From an uncultured Eubacteriales bacterium (GTDB lineage Bacteria; Bacillota; Clostridia; Oscillospirales; CAG-272): a stretch of DNA of 64,000 nt. The stretch spans positions 124,001 through 188,000 of the forward strand of contig CAKSDZ010000003.1 in assembly GCA_934446365.1 (NCBI GenBank), in the 5' to 3' direction. The translations under genes were made by a program, and so were the position numbers. This document shows, one piece after another, positions 52,026 to 58,704 of this stretch; the stretch's first letter is position 1, and the number at the start of each line of letters is the position of its first letter. A model generated the notes under the pieces. It was given only the letters and a program-made list of their open reading frames with translations. It made no database searches and was not told the DNA's origin.

Positions 52026-52844
52026 TTGTCGGACAATAGGGCTTTTTTGATTTATCTTGATTACGAGGAACATTTCAAACAAATAACACATGAGCAAGTC
52101 GGCGAGCTCATTATGGGTATGATTGCATATTCTAAAACAGGAATTGTCCCAAAATTCAGCGACGGGGCGGTGTCTATGGCGTTTTCTTTCATGAAATCAC
52201 AGCTCGACAGAGATTCAGACGCTTATCGCCGGAAATGTGAAATCAATCAAGAGAACGGCAAACATGGTGGCAGACCAAGGAATAACCGAACGGTTTCTGA
52301 AAAAACCGAACGGTTTTCGGAAAAACCCAAAAAAACCGAACGGTTAATTCCAAAACCCAAAAAACCCAATACAAATACAAATGCAAATACAAATGCAAAT
52401 ACAAATGCAAATACGGAGATTTATTCTCATGCCGAAACAGCTAAAGCTGTTTCTCGTGAGAGCGCAGACGTACCGCTGCCGGAAAAAAATGCTCCGCGTT
52501 CCCGTAAAAAAGAATCGCAGGACAGCTACAAGCAGATTCAGGACATGTATAACAGCATCTGCGTGTCATTGCCACGATTGACAACGCTTTCCGATGCCCG
52601 AAAACGGTTGATACAAACGCGATTGAAAAGCTATTCGCCCGAACAGATCAGAGCCGTATTTGAAAAGGCGGAAGCGAGCAGCTTTCTCCGAGGAGAAAAA
52701 GGCGGGGAAAAGGGAACATTCAAAGCATGTTTTGACTGGCTCATGAAAGACGCGAACTTTGCCAAGACGCTTGACGGCAATTATGACGACAAGATCGCCG
52801 CGGGCTCCTCTCGAAAGGCAGACGAGCTTGACGGGATTTTTTAG
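52026..52844 (+). CDS. replisome organizer, DUF6291 N-terminus and DnaD-like C-terminus
   Basis: 272 aa, probable TTG start at 52026 with a GGGCGGTGA site upstream. Residues 1-85 match phage DUF6291 proteins (FLIYLDYEEHFKQITHEQVG, MAFSFMKSQLDRDSDAYRRK). A Lys/Pro/Asn linker (NTNANTNA repeats) follows, then a C-terminal domain ending FDWLMKDANFAKTLDGNYD, as in DnaD-like phage replication proteins. Likely binds the element's origin and recruits the helicase loader encoded at 53227. Its own coding sequence contains three palindromic iterons, the typical place for a phage origin. Confidence 0.8.
   Translation: MSDNRAFLIYLDYEEHFKQITHEQVGELIMGMIAYSKTGIVPKFSDGAVSMAFSFMKSQLDRDSDAYRRKCEINQENGKHGGRPRNNRTVSEKTERFSEKPKKTERLIPKPKKPNTNTNANTNANTNANTEIYSHAETAKAVSRESADVPLPEKNAPRSRKKESQDSYKQIQDMYNSICVSLPRLTTLSDARKRLIQTRLKSYSPEQIRAVFEKAEASSFLRGEKGGEKGTFKACFDWLMKDANFAKTLDGNYDDKIAAGSSRKADELDGIF
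52284..52345. repeat. three AACCGAACGGTT iterons, candidate replication origin
   Basis: Exact 12-bp palindromes at 52284-52295, 52304-52315 and 52334-52345, spaced 20 and 30 bp (two and three helical turns). The first lies in a different reading phase from the other two, so the protein does not explain the conservation. An A-rich direct-repeat tract follows. Confidence 0.65.
52368..52415 (+). repeat. AAATAC/AAATGC 6-bp tandem repeat
   Basis: Eight 6-bp units encoding the NTNANT linker of the replisome organizer. Very AT-rich; with the iterons just upstream it could serve as the unwinding element, and its copy number may vary. Confidence 0.8.
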
Positions 52845-52871
52845 CCGCCCGTCGGAGAACAGGGGGAAGCG

Positions 52872-53108
52872 ATGAAGCATTATGAATCAAAATCCGCTTT
52901 GTGCCCGTTTTATCACAGTGAGGAAGCACGCGCCATTCACTGCGAGGGCACCGAGGAGAACAATGTCTTGCATCTGATTTTTTGGTCGCCGGAGAGTAAG
53001 CAGAAATACGAGGAGCGATTTTGCTGTGCTGCTTTTGCAAAGTGCCGACTCTGCGGAATGCTGTATCAAAAATACGGGGATGACTGGAACGTCGGAAACA
53101 TGGATTAA
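52872..53108 (+). CDS. small Cys-rich phage-type protein
   Basis: 78 aa: MKHYESKSALCPFYHSEEA, then HCEGT, FCCAAFAKCRLC and KYGDDWN. Cys and His spacing suggests a zinc ribbon. Similar short proteins sit between replication genes in Clostridial prophages; function unknown. Confidence 0.7.
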   Translation: MKHYESKSALCPFYHSEEARAIHCEGTEENNVLHLIFWSPESKQKYEERFCCAAFAKCRLCGMLYQKYGDDWNVGNMD

Positions 53109-53152
53109 GGTCGCCGCGCCTCGATTGCTGTCGGAGTAAATCGGGAATGTAC

Positions 53153-53182
53153 GACCGCATGCGAACGCATGCGACCGCATAC
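53153..53182. repeat. three 10-bp tandem repeats GA(C/A)CGCATGC
   Basis: Copies at 53153, 53163 and 53173, 10 bp apart, the last ending AC rather than GC. Each has the palindrome CGCATGCG or a near form. Helical-pitch repeats upstream of the DnaC-like gene look like a protein binding array. Confidence 0.5.
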
Positions 53183-53226
53183 GGAAATCAAAAATAAAAA
53201 ATTCATAACACAGAAAGGACAAGAGC

Positions 53227-54084
53227 ATGGAGGAAAGAGAAACATTCACAATGGAGGACGCAATCGGGGACATGATGAGAGGCATAGAAAAGAAAGCCAA
53301 AACAGCGAATCCGCCGGAGCCGGAGGATTACATCGGCGGAGACGGTCTGCTGTATTGCGGAAAATGCCATACGCCGCGTCAGATTCGTTATCATGGGCGC
53401 ATCGGTTCCGTTATGTGCGATTGCCGCGAAAGAGCACAGAAAGAAAAAGAAATGAGGAAACGGGAAAAAGAACGCGGGGAATTTGTGAACCGTCTGCGCT
53501 GCGACTGCTTTCCCGAAAGCGAAATGGGCGAATGGACGTTTGAGAACGACGACGGGCTGAATCCGAAAAGCATTGACACGGCGCGGAAATATGTGGAGAA
53601 TTTCGACAAAATGAAAAGCAACGGGATGGGGCTGCTGCTCTATGGGGAACCGGGCACCGGAAAGACCTATCTTGCCGCGTGCATCGCAAATGCATTGATC
53701 GAGCAGTGTCATCGGGTACATATGACAAACTTCTCGCGCATCGTCAATCTGATTCAGAACCGTTTCGAGGGAAGGCAGGCTTATATCGACAGCTTGAACC
53801 GCTATTCGCTTCTGATTTTGGATGATCTCGGCATTGAGCGCAAGACGGGCTATATGCAGGAGAATATTTACACGATTATCGACAACCGGTATCGGATCGG
53901 CTTGCCGATGATTATCACGACCAACCTGACAAGGCAGGATTTCGTAACGGATGACATCACCTTGAAACGCATTTACGACCGCATTTTAGAGCGGTGCATT
54001 CCGGTGGAAGTGACCGGAACCAATCGCCGATATGCAAACGCAAGGCAGGATATGGAGAGTGCGCGCCGCCTTTTGGGGCTGTGA
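53227..54084 (+). CDS. DnaC/IstB-like helicase loader ATPase
   Basis: 285 aa. N-terminal Cys cluster (YCGKCHTPRQIRY, MCDCRER), AAA+ domain with Walker A LYGEPGTGKTYLAA, Walker B LLILDDLG, sensor region ITTNLTRQDF and arginine region LKRIYDRILERC. Loads the replicative helicase, expected to act with the DUF6291 protein in replication of the element. AAAGGAC precedes ATG 53227. Confidence 0.9.
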   Translation: MEERETFTMEDAIGDMMRGIEKKAKTANPPEPEDYIGGDGLLYCGKCHTPRQIRYHGRIGSVMCDCRERAQKEKEMRKREKERGEFVNRLRCDCFPESEMGEWTFENDDGLNPKSIDTARKYVENFDKMKSNGMGLLLYGEPGTGKTYLAACIANALIEQCHRVHMTNFSRIVNLIQNRFEGRQAYIDSLNRYSLLILDDLGIERKTGYMQENIYTIIDNRYRIGLPMIITTNLTRQDFVTDDITLKRIYDRILERCIPVEVTGTNRRYANARQDMESARRLLGL

Positions 54085-54545
54085 ACAGAAAGACGGAACG
54101 CAGCGGAGCGGTTCGGATTGCCGAAAGCGACGATTTTATCAGAAAACGGCAATAAAAAAAGAATGTCCATCCTCTTTTCCTCGGGAATATGCCACCGACT
54201 GGACGCCGGCGGTGGAATCTCATATAACCGGCGGAACCGGCGAAAGCGGCATACGTCGCCGGCATAAGCCTGTGAAAGCGGAACATTACGGAACCCATAA
54301 AAAAGACAAAAAGAGCGGGGATTGTCCCGCTCCGTTTTGCTTTATGTGGCTGTTCCCGCTCATGGAAGATTTTCATGGATGCGTAAATGGGGCGATTTAA
54401 GGCGTCTGCAACGCGATGAAAATAAATGCATAAAGTCCCTCGTCAAATCCAATAAAATGCGTTCTACATGGCTTGCAAGCGATCATTTCGCGTTCTGCGC
54501 AGCTGCTTCCCATTGTAAAAGCCGCGGGGAGAATGGATGATGCCC
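54085..54545. other. non-coding gap before the Fic genes
   Basis: No convincing gene on either strand. It holds the terminator at 54313 and repetitive GGCGGAACCGGCGAAAGCGG-type sequence near 54230 that may form weak stems. Confidence 0.5.
54313..54345 (+). terminator. terminator-like hairpin
   Basis: GAGCGGG (54313-54319), loop GATTGT, CCCGCTC (54326-54332), then CGTTTTGCTTT. Would end the replication operon. Confidence 0.65.
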
Positions 54546-55286
54546 TTATTTTCCCGCTTGTCGGATGACGGTCATATACAGATCAAGCTGTCTGTCTTCC
54601 AGCGCTCCCACAAGCTCGGCAAATGGCTCGATGTTTCCGTCGAGCGCGTATATCTCCAATTTCTCAAAGTAGGAGAGGCGCTCCTCTTTCGGAATTGAAA
54701 CAGGCAAGAATCCGTCCTGCATCAGCTGATAATTCATGAGCAGGCGCGCTGTTCTTCCGTTTCCGTCGACAAAGGGATGAATCTTGACAAATTCGGCATG
54801 CGTCCATGCTGAAAGACATATGGCATCAATCTCGTGCTTCTCGGTTAAGTCCGTGTAAAACGTCTTGATTTGACGATACATCTCATTCGGCGACGGCGGC
54901 GTATGGCGCGCACCGGAGATATATACGTCGACATTTCGGTAAATTCCCCCTGCTGTAATGTTTTCCATCAGCAGTGCGTGAATGTCTTTGACTGCGTTTT
55001 CATCAAGAGGTTTGCCCTCTGTGATGCGCCTTTTCACATAATCGAAAGCTTTCTTGTGGTTTATGACCTCGTATATTTCGCGCAGCTCTTTCCCGCCGAT
55101 GGATACCTGATCTTCGAGCAGGAGTTTTGTTTCCATCAGGGAAAGCGTGTTGCCCTCAATCGCGGTGGAATTGTGCGTATATTCGATCTCAAAGGCGCTC
55201 ATGTAATTTTCATACACAGCGCGCGGCAGGGCATGGATATTTTCTTTGATAAACGCTTTTTTCTGCTGTAACTGCTCTGTGTTCAT
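54546..55286 (-). CDS. Fic-domain protein A
   Basis: 246 aa. Canonical Fic motif HPFVDGNGRTAR with catalytic H170, and N-terminal inhibitory helix motif NSTAIEGN (S40xxxE44G45), so a class II Fic that can self-inhibit. Expected to transfer AMP from ATP to a target protein; target unknown. AAGGAGG eight bases before ATG 55286. Third gene of the Fic run (transcribed from high to low coordinates), 12 bases after Fic B. Confidence 0.9.
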   Translation of the reverse strand: MNTEQLQQKKAFIKENIHALPRAVYENYMSAFEIEYTHNSTAIEGNTLSLMETKLLLEDQVSIGGKELREIYEVINHKKAFDYVKRRITEGKPLDENAVKDIHALLMENITAGGIYRNVDVYISGARHTPPSPNEMYRQIKTFYTDLTEKHEIDAICLSAWTHAEFVKIHPFVDGNGRTARLLMNYQLMQDGFLPVSIPKEERLSYFEKLEIYALDGNIEPFAELVGALEDRQLDLYMTVIRQAGK

Positions 55287-55298
55287 GTTCCTGCCTCC

Positions 55299-55964
55299 TT
55301 AAAAATCGATGCCTTGTATGGAATGCTCGTATATGAAATCGGTGAGCGGCTCCGAATCGCCGGTGTCATAAAAATGCAGTAAGCGCTCGTTGAATCCCTC
55401 CATATTGCTTTCCTTGACGGTCAGCATGCCCGCTCCGGCCTGCAAAAGAATCTTATTTGCCAAAACAAGGCTTGTGCGCTTGTTTCCGTCCCAAAAGAGC
55501 TGCCCGCGCGTCCCCCAGGCAAAGGCGGCAAGGGCTTTCGATGTCGCCGTTTCCTCCGCGGAGAGAAGCGCATCAAGCTCTTTTCGGCACGTTTCCTCAT
55601 TCGGGATAGGCGGCATATAGTCGGTGCCGGAGATGCCGACCGTTCCGGTGCGCAGCTTGCCCCATGCGAGCGCCTCATTGCGCGCAATATAACCGTTCAG
55701 ACCGCACAGATAATCCAAGGTGACGGGCTCGTCGATTGAGCCCAGCAGAAACCGCCACGCGTCCCGCATGTTTAAGATTGCCTGAATATCGTCGAGCTGC
55801 ACGTTCGGAACGTTGACGCCCTCTAAAATCGTCCGCGTCTGCGGGAACGTAACCGCTCGGTTTTCCATCTTCATGCCGCAATAGACGTTTTCGTCCCATT
55901 TCTTTTTGGCAAGAAAGGCGCTTTGCTCCGGCGTCAGGCTGTATTTATTTTCATAGTGTTTCAT
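55299..55964 (-). CDS. Fic-domain protein B lacking the catalytic histidine
   Basis: 221 aa. The motif is QLFWDGNKRTSL: the catalytic His is Gln (Q155, CAG at 55502-55500), the flanking Pro is Leu, and NKR replaces NGR as in Doc. No S/TxxxE(G/N) inhibitory helix is visible. Frame is intact. It could be an inactive partner or antitoxin-like regulator of the two active Fics, or use different chemistry. Weak ribosome site. Sits between the canonical Fic genes. Confidence 0.82.
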   Translation of the reverse strand: MKHYENKYSLTPEQSAFLAKKKWDENVYCGMKMENRAVTFPQTRTILEGVNVPNVQLDDIQAILNMRDAWRFLLGSIDEPVTLDYLCGLNGYIARNEALAWGKLRTGTVGISGTDYMPPIPNEETCRKELDALLSAEETATSKALAAFAWGTRGQLFWDGNKRTSLVLANKILLQAGAGMLTVKESNMEGFNERLLHFYDTGDSEPLTDFIYEHSIQGIDF

Positions 55965-55996
55965 ATGATGTTCTCGCTTTCGTTGTGTTGAGGGAA

Positions 55997-56734
55997 TTAC
56001 CCTGCAATGATTTTGATGTGCCGTTCCAGCTCCTCCGCCTCATAATCCGCAATCAGTTTTACGAGTGCGTCCGGAGAGTGTTCGTCTCCATAATAACGGT
56101 CAAAGCTGTCGTAATATTTGCGGCGATCAGCGAATTTGATATTGACGGGTAGCAGTCCCGCCTTCATCAGCTCCAGATTCAGAATGAGCCGTCCGGTGCG
56201 TCCGTTCCCGTCAATGAACGGATGGATGCCCTCAAACCGCAGGTGAAATTCCGCGACCGCTTCTATGATATGCATATTCCGTTTCATCTCCTCATAATCC
56301 GCGAGGAGCTGCTCCATTTGGACGGGGACGAGGTAAGGCTGCGGTGGTGTGTGGACGGCTCCCATGATGGTGACGCCGATGCCTCTGTATGTGCCTTTGT
56401 TGGCGGCGTCGTGCATGAGCACCAGGGAATGGATGTCTTTGATAACCCGCTCTGTGAGCGCTGTTTTGGCGTCTGCAAGGCTTATGACATATTCAAAAGC
56501 ATCTCTGTGCCCGATTGCTTCCAAATGCTCTTTGATAGGCTTTTCGGCGATTGTGATGCCGTCCTGCAAAATCATCGCAGTTTCCCGCAGCGTCAGCGTG
56601 CTGCCCTCAATGGCATTTGAATGATAGGTGTTTTCTATCATGAACTCGTCGCGCAGCCGTTTCAGCTCGGTTTCATTGAGCGGGCGCATGGCTTCAAGCT
56701 TGTGCGTGAGTTCGTCGATTCGTGAAAAATCCAT
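55997..56734 (-). CDS. Fic-domain protein C
   Basis: 245 aa. Canonical HPFIDGNGRTGR with H171 and inhibitory motif NSNAIEGS (S39xxxE43G44). Same class and layout as Fic A but clearly divergent (about one residue in three shared by eye), so an older duplication or separate gain. AAAGGAG precedes ATG 56734. First Fic gene after the RHH gene. Confidence 0.9.
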   Translation of the reverse strand: MDFSRIDELTHKLEAMRPLNETELKRLRDEFMIENTYHSNAIEGSTLTLRETAMILQDGITIAEKPIKEHLEAIGHRDAFEYVISLADAKTALTERVIKDIHSLVLMHDAANKGTYRGIGVTIMGAVHTPPQPYLVPVQMEQLLADYEEMKRNMHIIEAVAEFHLRFEGIHPFIDGNGRTGRLILNLELMKAGLLPVNIKFADRRKYYDSFDRYYGDEHSPDALVKLIADYEAEELERHIKIIAG

Positions 56735-56776
56735 GTGGATGCTCCTTTCTTTGGAATGGCAATATGATTGCCGCTT

Positions 56777-56986
56777 TTATGGCTTTTCAACATTATCCCG
56801 CTCGATGGTTTCTTCAATGGCGCGATTGATAAAGCCGTTTACGCTCTCGCCGCGTTTATCTGCATGGGATTTGATATAATCTTTTTTGCCTTTGGGTACG
56901 GTTAGATTGATTCGGTCATATGTCTTTTCTATAAATTGATTTTTATAAGTGGTCGAATCAAATTTTTCGTTTTGAGTATCTTTTAT
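56777..56986 (-). CDS. ribbon-helix-helix protein with apparent ATA start
   Basis: 69 codons ending TAA 56779-56777. C-terminal part YDRINLTVPKGKKDYIKSHA, GESVNGFINRAIEETIE is a typical Arc/RHH DNA-binding protein of Clostridia. In frame there is no ATG, GTG or TTG ahead of it; the only codon at correct distance from the strong AAAGGAG site is ATA 56986, six bases on, which would give MKDTQNEKFD. Either an ATG-to-ATA mutation has silenced it or AUA is used at low rate. Its promoter overlaps a palindrome, suggesting it regulates itself and the Fic genes. Confidence 0.65.
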   Translation of the reverse strand: MKDTQNEKFDSTTYKNQFIEKTYDRINLTVPKGKKDYIKSHADKRGESVNGFINRAIEETIERDNVEKP

Positions 56987-57015
56987 TTTATGCTCCTTTG
57001 CGCGTTGTTGGATTG

Positions 57016-57045
57016 ATTATATCATATTTTTTTAACTTGCGCAAG
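57016..57045 (-). promoter_or_regulatory. promoter of RHH/Fic operon with CTTGCGCAAG palindrome
   Basis: Minus strand TTGCGC (57044-57039), 17 bp, TATAAT (57021-57016). The 10-bp perfect palindrome CTTGCGCAAG (57036-57045) covers the -35, and a plus-strand TATGAT box (57052-57057) lies close by, so one bound protein could control both directions. Confidence 0.65.
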
Positions 57046-57066
57046 ATGTGATATGATGGAATCACA

Positions 57067-57189
57067 AGGTAAGGGAAAGCAGACGAAAGTAGGCGAAAGC
57101 CGAAATCAAGAAGGCAACGTAAGAGCGGAACCGGATGCGGAAGTAGCAGTATAAATTACAGACGCTGCAAAGCCCTCCGCCTCTTACCT
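57067..57189 (+). ncRNA. candidate structured leader RNA
   Basis: AGGTAAGGG (57067-57075) pairs with CTCTTACCT (57181-57189) to close a 9-bp helix. Inside are GGC-GAAA-GCC (57092-57101), a short AC-GAAA-GT hairpin, GCGGA/TCCGC (57125-57129 with 57176-57180) and GCAG/CTGC. No good coding frame spans it. It would be the leader of the 89-aa gene. Structure by eye only; no known family. Confidence 0.3.
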
Positions 57190-57210
57190 GAAAAAGAGAG
57201 GAGCATACCA

Positions 57211-57480
57211 ATGAGCACAAACGAAATGATCGCAAGCATTAAGGAGCTGAAAAGCCTGCAAGCGTTGATTGAGGAAGCGGAGGCAGAAGCCGAAGCAATC
57301 AAAGATGCGCTGAAATCGGCTATGGGAGATCAAGAGGAGGTGAGAGCGGGAGAATATAAGGTTACGTATAAAAGCGTCACAAGCGTCAGAATCGACACGA
57401 CCGCGCTGAAAAAAGCAATGCCGGACATTGCCGAGGCGTTCACGAAAGAGAACACCACGCGCCGCTTCTCGATTGCATAA
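57211..57480 (+). CDS. coiled-coil phage-type protein
   Basis: 89 aa: N-terminal coiled coil (LKSLQALIEEAEAEAEAIKD), then GEYKVTYKSVTSVRIDTTALKKAMPDI and RRFSIA. Such proteins are common in Clostridial prophages and islands; function unknown. GAGAGGAG lies ahead of ATG 57211. Confidence 0.75.
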   Translation: MSTNEMIASIKELKSLQALIEEAEAEAEAIKDALKSAMGDQEEVRAGEYKVTYKSVTSVRIDTTALKKAMPDIAEAFTKENTTRRFSIA

Positions 57481-57490
57481 GGAGGGAACG

Positions 57491-57796
57491 ATGACACCAT
57501 TGAAAGCCATTCGTGCCAAATGCATGGACTGCTGCTGTGAATCAGCATATGAGGTGCGGATGTGTCCCTGTTCGGATTGTCCGCTATATCCCTATCGCTT
57601 CGGAAAGAATCCCCGCAGAATGCAAACAGGCGAGGGGGACATCCCGCCAGAATCGATTCTGAGCGAAAAAACCCCGTCTCAATTCGCGATTCAGAGACAA
57701 ACACATTTTGCAAGGGTAAATGTACCACCCGACACAGAAAACGAAAAAGAAGCCCTTTTCTGCGCGCCTGCCAGCGTCACAGAAAAAGGCTCATAA
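57491..57796 (+). CDS. Cys-rich phage-type protein
   Basis: 101 aa from ATG 57491 after AAGGAGGG. N-terminal KAIRAKCMDCCCESAYEVRM and CPCSDCPLYPYRFGKNP form a dense cysteine cluster found in many Clostridial prophage proteins of unknown role, probably zinc- or Fe-S-binding. The tail is low in structure. Confidence 0.75.
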   Translation: MTPLKAIRAKCMDCCCESAYEVRMCPCSDCPLYPYRFGKNPRRMQTGEGDIPPESILSEKTPSQFAIQRQTHFARVNVPPDTENEKEALFCAPASVTEKGS

Positions 57797-57910
57797 CACA
57801 GCCGCCGGAATGGACAAGAACCCCAAACCAAAAACGATTCAAAATCAAAACCGAGCGGGTGTGATTATCATACCACGCCCGCTCCGAAAAGTCAAGAAAG
57901 GAATTTTAAC

Positions 57911-58159
57911 ATGGATTTACGTAAGTTGTATTTCGATATTAGCGATGATTTCAAAATGGATAACCCGTTTGAAACCGGAAAGAACAATGAGTTATTTGAC
58001 AAAATTTGTGACAAGCATTTTGGCAGAAGTGAGGAATATAACGACGATTTTGAGGAAGCATGGGAAGATTTATGTGCGCTGGTGTCAAAGGAAAGAGAAA
58101 ATGCCTTTATCGTCGGCTATAAAACCGCTTTGTCATTGATTCTTGCGGGCACGCTGTGA
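57911..58159 (+). CDS. small acidic protein, DUF6809-like
   Basis: 82 aa, helical and acidic, ending ENAFIVGYKTALSLILAGTL, which resembles the C-terminal FxxGFxLG pattern of DUF6809 proteins of prophages. AAAGGAATTTTAAC precedes ATG 57911. Function unknown. Confidence 0.65.
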   Translation: MDLRKLYFDISDDFKMDNPFETGKNNELFDKICDKHFGRSEEYNDDFEEAWEDLCALVSKERENAFIVGYKTALSLILAGTL

Positions 58160-58166
58160 GGTACAT

Positions 58167-58370
58167 ATGGCAGAATACGACAAAAAGCGATTGAGGGAGG
58201 CGTTGGAACGCTTGCCGGTCGAGAAGCTTAAAATGCTATATGATTTTTGGACGGCGATTAGAGCGGGAAACCCGCCGCCGGCCATGAAAGAGGACGATGC
58301 CGCGGCATTGGAAGCAATCATCTGTAATGCGCGTCTGCCGCCGAAAGAAGATCGGAGCGGGGAATCCTGA
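58167..58370 (+). CDS. small hypothetical protein
   Basis: 67 aa from ATG 58167 with GAGGTAC upstream: MAEYDKKRLREALERLPVEK then KMLYDFWTAIRAG and an acidic tail. Helical, no family recognised. Last gene of the element, 80 bases before the right repeat. Confidence 0.6.
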   Translation: MAEYDKKRLREALERLPVEKLKMLYDFWTAIRAGNPPPAMKEDDAAALEAIICNARLPPKEDRSGES

Positions 58371-58450
58371 AAACTTCAATAATGCCCAAATAATGCCCAA
58401 GAGCGAAAAAAACACTCATTTAAAGCAGGATGCAAGGTTTAGGAAAAACA

Positions 58451-58478
58451 AAAAACCCTTGCCGGAGCAAGGGTTTTT
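58451..58478 (-). terminator. terminator of tRNA-Thr
   Basis: Stem AAAAACCCTTGC (58451-58462), loop CGGA, GCAAGGGTTTTT (58467-58478); ends the minus-strand tRNA and is duplicated at the left end of the element. Confidence 0.9.
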
Positions 58479-58526
58479 CCATGGAGCTGATAGCCGGAAT
58501 CGAACCGGCGACCTCATCCTTACCAA
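58451..58526. repeat. right attachment repeat
   Basis: 74/76 identical to 48869-48944, ending at the anticodon loop of the intact tRNA-Thr. Unbroken identity of 61 bp from 58466 to 58526. Confidence 0.92.
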
Positions 58527-58557
58527 GGATGTGCTCTGCCGACTGAGCCATATCAGC
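58482..58557 (-). tRNA. tRNA-Thr(GGT)
   Basis: 76 nt with encoded CCA. Minus strand acceptor GCTGATA/TATCAGC, anticodon stem CATCC/GGATG with loop TTGGTAA, anticodon GGT at 58524-58522. Intact and promoted, although its 3' half comes from the integrated element. Confidence 0.95.
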
Positions 58558-58571
58558 GAACCGCGGTAATC

Positions 58572-58600
58572 AGTATACACAAATATTTGCCGTTTGTCAA
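58572..58600 (-). promoter_or_regulatory. promoter of tRNA-Thr
   Basis: Minus strand TTGACA (58600-58595), 17 bp, TATACT (58577-58572), about 15 bases ahead of the tRNA. Confidence 0.88.
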
Positions 58601-58704
58601 TACTTTTAAAAGAAAATTGAAAATAGTGTTTTAATTTTTTGCGGAATATGATACAATGAGGAAAAGACCATTCGGCAACAAAATAAAGATCAAGGAAAAT
58701 GTAA

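Larger units (their letters stand above)
48869..58526. mobile_element. integrative element in tRNA-Thr(GGT), about 9.6 kb
   Basis: Bounded by two 76-bp direct copies (74/76 identical) that hold the tRNA-Thr terminator and 3' half. The right copy is part of the intact tRNA, the left copy stops at the anticodon loop, marking the crossover. Inside: broken tyrosine integrase, DUF6076-type protein, Cro-like and Xis-like proteins, DUF6291 replisome organizer, DnaC-like loader, three Fic genes with an RHH gene, and small phage-type proteins. No structural, packaging, lysis or conjugation genes, which fits a phage satellite or small mobilisable island. Confidence 0.88.

Noticed and set aside
52368..52415. 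Short CRISPR-like repeat array
   Set aside because: The units are contiguous 6-mers within a coding frame with no spacers; it is a microsatellite encoding a linker.
54032..54540. Small plus-strand frames in the gap before the Fic genes
   Set aside because: No ribosome sites, unlikely composition, overlap with a terminator, and no recognisable family.
57056..57154. 32-codon frame starting at the ATG near 57056
   Set aside because: No ribosome site, low-complexity polar peptide, and it covers the region better explained as folded leader RNA.
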